Below, piece after piece: positions 31,794 to 34,406 of a DNA stretch of 34,406 nucleotides. Numbering within the stretch: the first letter of the stretch is position 1; the number at the start of each line of letters is the position of its first letter. A model generated the notes under the pieces. That model saw only the letters and a program-made list of their open reading frames with translations, did not search any database and was not told where the DNA came from. Both the position numbers and the translations under genes were made by a program. The stretch covers positions 1-34,406 of the forward strand of contig JAJZSZ010000009.1 of NCBI GenBank assembly GCA_021849365.1, written 5' to 3'. This DNA is from Bacteroidota bacterium. GTDB taxonomy: Bacteria; Bacteroidota; Bacteroidia; Bacteroidales; Prolixibacteraceae.

Positions 31794-32552
31794 TTATTCA
31801 TTTTCAAAATTACTCAATTTTCGGATTTGGCTTTTAGCAGCCTTAATTTTATACTCTTTTCCTGCGCACCATAAAATGATTGTATTGTCTGCTTTGTTGA
31901 TTTTTCGAATAAATTTTTGATTTATTAAAAGAGAACGACTTACACGCACAAAATTAAACGGACTGAGGATTTCCTCAAACTTCATAAGGTATTGGCTGCT
32001 TAATTCAACCCGATCTCTTACCAAATAAAGTTCGGTGTAAAAACCGGATGCCTTGCAAAAAATTAATTCTTCGGGATTCAGCATGAAATACCCTTTCGTT
32101 GTTTGAAGTCTATACCGAATTTCCTCCGGAGCCTTGTCAATGATCTGGTTTATGCGGGCAAGGATATGATTTTGTTTGCTTTGATAGGCTACATTTATTA
32201 CACCGTCAAACTCTTCTTGATTGAAGGGTCTGAGTAGATAATTGAATATCCCGTTTTGAATAGCAAAAGCTGCGTTTTCTTTGGTTGTGGAAATGATTAC
32301 CAGGGTTGTTTCAGGTAGTTTAGTTTTAACCAATTCAATCAACTCTTTTTCTGAATTTCCTGAAGATGGATAATCAAATAATATTACATCGGGAGTATTG
32401 CTTATGATTTTTCGTAAGCCAAGATCGGTATTGTCGGCTAACTCAACAGCAGAAATCAACGGGTTTGGCTGAAGAAGTTTAATGGTTTCTTCCGATGACT
32501 TCTGGTTATTGTCAATAACTAATATGCTTATTTTTTGGTCTTTAGTCACCAT
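31794..32552 (-). CDS. LytTR response regulator with a degenerate receiver
   Basis: 252 aa from an ATG at 32552. The receiver-like domain (8-120) keeps one acidic residue at the first position (D14, then N15-N16 instead of D/E) and a possible acceptor D60 in LFDYPSSG, but the signature Lys is Arg108 (YLLRPF) and the MP motif after the acceptor is missing. The LytTR domain (about 150-245) looks intact: GYFMLNPEELIFCKASGFYT, FNFVRVSRSLLINQKFIRKI. It probably acts as a phosphorylation-independent partner of the next, canonical regulator with which it is co-transcribed. Confidence 0.9.
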   Translation of the reverse strand: MVTKDQKISILVIDNNQKSSEETIKLLQPNPLISAVELADNTDLGLRKIISNTPDVILFDYPSSGNSEKELIELVKTKLPETTLVIISTTKENAAFAIQNGIFNYLLRPFNQEEFDGVINVAYQSKQNHILARINQIIDKAPEEIRYRLQTTKGYFMLNPEELIFCKASGFYTELYLVRDRVELSSQYLMKFEEILSPFNFVRVSRSLLINQKFIRKINKADNTIILWCAGKEYKIKAAKSQIRKLSNFENE

Positions 32553-32954
32553 CGTTATTCTTTGTTGAATTGCACTAAAGATAATAATATCTGTGTAATC
32601 TTACTATGCGAATTTCTGAGCTGAATTAGCAGATTTTATCAGTTTATTTCATTTTTCACCGAGTTTAATCATTCTATCCATTTTTTTTTATCGGGATTTG
32701 CTAATAACTATATTGATAAAACTAAAAAACAGCAACTGGTTTGGATTTTTTTTTCTCCGCAGAATAAGGACAATCCCGATCTAATTGTCAGTGCTATAAT
32801 TATTTTGCAGTACAAATAAGCAGTTGGTTGGTGGGTCTGGTTTCCTGTTTTTTTATTTTTTATATTTAAAGGGGAAACCATTCTCGAATTTGTTTGTTTA
32901 ATCTGCAACGTTAAAAAATGGTTTCACTATATATTAAATACTAAACCTTTTGGA
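32553..32954. other. 402-bp divergent intergenic region
   Basis: AT-rich region between the LytTR operon and actA. No gene and no convincing TTTG/TAnnTTTG pair for either side. A run of eight T at 32682-32689 region and several T-tracts are visible; nothing else stands out. Confidence 0.5.
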
Positions 32955-34127
32955 ATGAAAAGACCAAGCCTTTATCTGACCGTCACCCAACGTATTCGGA
33001 TTGCTTTTGCTGTGTTCATTTTATCATTTTTGGCCTTATCATCACTGCCTTTAACTTTATTCTCTCAGGAAGACCCTGATGAGATTGTTGATGATCGTGC
33101 TCACGAAGAAGATGTCACGCGTGGTGAACGTTTTTTTAAGGGACTTTTACCCAAAGATCGCAAATTCGAAGCCTGTGTTTCCTGCCATGTGCTAAATGCA
33201 CATGCCGATACGATGGATTGGAATCCTTCGGCGATAGATATTGCAAAGAAATTTGCAGGCAAAGACTTTGCTGATTTTCAGGCTTCGGTTATGCAGCCGA
33301 ATGGCAAAAAAATGGAAGCCTCCCACAAGAACTTTACCATTGAAGAGGCAGATTTAAAGAAGGTAAAAGTCTATCTGGATGATTTGGCTGTTAAAGGTCC
33401 ACCTTCGCTGGGGCCAACAATTACTCAAATTTTGATTTTCATTGGACTTGGTTTGCTGATTACACTGGCCTTGCTCGACCTTATTTTCTTCCGAAAGATA
33501 AAGTATCGCTTCGTAACTGTTTTTATACTGATGTTGGCCCTTGTGCTTCAGGTGAAAATGGTTGCCGATGCTGCTATAAAACTGGGCCGCTCGCAGGATT
33601 ACGCGCCCGACCAGCCTATTAAATTCTCACATAAAGTACATGCCGGCGATAACAAGATTGACTGTAAATATTGTCATACTACCGTTGAATATGGCAAATC
33701 GGCAGGCATTCCGGCCATGGAATTGTGTATGAATTGCCATGTTTTGGTGCGTGAGGGAACCCGCTCCGGAAAATTCGAAATTGCCAAGGTTGTTGAGGCA
33801 AACGAAACCAAAACTCCGGTTGAATGGGTGCGTATCCACAACCTTCCTGATCACGTTTTCTTCAGTCACGCACAGCACGTCGGTGTTGGTAAAGTGGATT
33901 GCAAACAGTGCCATGGTGATGTTCAAAATATGGATATCGTGAAACAAAACAGCGACTTGTCAATGGGCTGGTGTATCAATTGCCATCGAGATACCAAAGT
34001 GAACTTCAAGGACAATGCATATTACGACAACTATATGAAATTGCACGACCAAATCAAGTCGGGCAAACTGGATACTGTGCGTGCTGTAAATATTGGTGCG
34101 AACGATTGTATGCGTTGTCACTACTAG
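32955..34127 (+). CDS. actA: ActA-type multiheme cytochrome c of alternative complex III
   Basis: 390 aa from an ATG at 32955. Six CxxCH haem sites: residues 74-78, 237-241, 258-262, 316-320, 340-344 and 385-389. Residues 18-36 are an N-terminal signal/anchor, followed by a monohaem domain (about 40-148), two membrane helices (156-178 and 184-203) and a C-terminal pentahaem domain with FSHKVHAGDNKIDCKYCH and HNLPDHVFFSHAQHVG. This is the ActA form of Bacteroidota, with a single-haem domain joined to the usual pentahaem part. ActA passes electrons from the quinol-oxidising complex to a cytochrome c or oxidase. ActB and later act genes should follow, but none begins in the 279 bp that remain. 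Confidence 0.93.
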   Translation: MKRPSLYLTVTQRIRIAFAVFILSFLALSSLPLTLFSQEDPDEIVDDRAHEEDVTRGERFFKGLLPKDRKFEACVSCHVLNAHADTMDWNPSAIDIAKKFAGKDFADFQASVMQPNGKKMEASHKNFTIEEADLKKVKVYLDDLAVKGPPSLGPTITQILIFIGLGLLITLALLDLIFFRKIKYRFVTVFILMLALVLQVKMVADAAIKLGRSQDYAPDQPIKFSHKVHAGDNKIDCKYCHTTVEYGKSAGIPAMELCMNCHVLVREGTRSGKFEIAKVVEANETKTPVEWVRIHNLPDHVFFSHAQHVGVGKVDCKQCHGDVQNMDIVKQNSDLSMGWCINCHRDTKVNFKDNAYYDNYMKLHDQIKSGKLDTVRAVNIGANDCMRCHY

Positions 34128-34183
34128 CGTTGCGAGTTTCGAGATGCGGGTTTCGGGTTGATGGGAAAAGCACCGCTTTCTTA

Positions 34184-34297
34184 GCTCCGAAGGAGCGAAA
34201 TCTGATAGTCCGGGGTGAAGCCCCGGGGGAAATAAAGGAAAACACAAATCCGTCCGCGAACAAAGGTCGAAAAAGGAGTTGTCCAATTTTCGGACGG
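34184..34297. repeat. Intergenic hairpin repeats after actA
   Basis: Three small inverted repeats: GCTCC-gaa-GGAGC (34184-34196), CCGGGG-TGAAG-CCCCGG (34210-34226), and the wider pair CCGTCCG (34250-34256) / CGGACGG (34291-34297). The first two form a unit that I know as a common Bacteroidota intergenic repeat. The region 34128-34406 shows no gene. Confidence 0.7.
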
Positions 34298-34406
34298 AAT
34301 GGAGATAAAGGTTGAATAATGTGAGATTGGAAATATCCAATAATGAATGATTAAAAACTGAAAGTCAAACAACTGATAATATATCTTCGATGAAGACATA
34401 GATCGG

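Noticed and set aside
1-34406. tRNA, rRNA or known riboswitch
   Set aside because: I looked in the longer gaps for cloverleaf ends, T-loop GTTCRA patterns and conserved riboswitch cores and found none; the GGTTCG-like string near 14325 lies in the attC-like palindrome.

Overview
The window looks like chromosomal DNA of a Bacteroidota species, probably Bacteroidales/Marinilabiliales-like (lineage is inferred). The grounds are a complete-looking bat aerotolerance operon, an ActA-type multiheme cytochrome of alternative complex III, LytTR regulators, type B L31, promoters of the form TTTG-N18/19-TAnnTTTG, and many TTG or ATG starts without a Shine-Dalgarno sequence.

Layout. 1-7002 (minus): moxR, a DUF58 protein, a BatD-like membrane protein, batA, batB, batC and the 5' part of batD, a single operon-like block whose end lies beyond position 1. 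7299-10082: truA (plus), then VanZ-like, YdeI-like and GNAT genes (minus). 10286-15599 (minus): an AT-rich accessory block with a secreted protein, a PHP phosphoesterase, a tiny membrane protein, a nucleoside deoxyribosyltransferase-like gene overlapping a membrane-anchored dCTP deaminase-like gene, and two unknown membrane-anchored proteins. 15909-19597 (minus): a CarboxypepD_reg protein, a 21-bp minisatellite and other repeats, and an M13 metallopeptidase. 20177-30975 (plus): a thioredoxin-fold protein between two copies of a repeat, a flippase, an AlkD-like protein, a Bax-inhibitor-1 protein, a GntR-slipin operon, a tandem GNAT-like pair, rpmE2 and lon. 31016-32552 (minus): two LytTR response regulators. 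32955-34127 (plus): actA.

The accessory block is the most interesting part. Three consecutive modules are each bracketed by their own short inverted repeat: GTTATAGCC around the two membrane genes, GTTGTAGGT around the deaminase/deoxyribosyltransferase pair, and GTTGTGTGCC around the PHP gene. Imperfect palindromes lie at several of the junctions. This is the geometry expected of integron gene cassettes (R' of the incoming circle at the cassette start, complementary R'' at its end), although the cores do not fit the classical GTTRRRY and no integrase is in view. One cassette carries a two-gene nucleotide-metabolism unit, a Dcd-like enzyme with two C-terminal membrane segments plus an NDT-like enzyme. 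It could deplete or salvage deoxynucleotides, for example as anti-phage defence; this function is inference.

How the rest works together. MoxR and the Bat proteins probably form an envelope-associated ATPase/VWA system. Lon, the M13 peptidase, BI-1 and slipin are envelope or proteostasis functions. ActA is the electron-transfer subunit of a quinol-oxidising complex whose other genes are not visible. The window is rich in small intergenic palindromic repeats, including two inside the bat operon. No tRNA, rRNA, CRISPR array or transposase gene was found.
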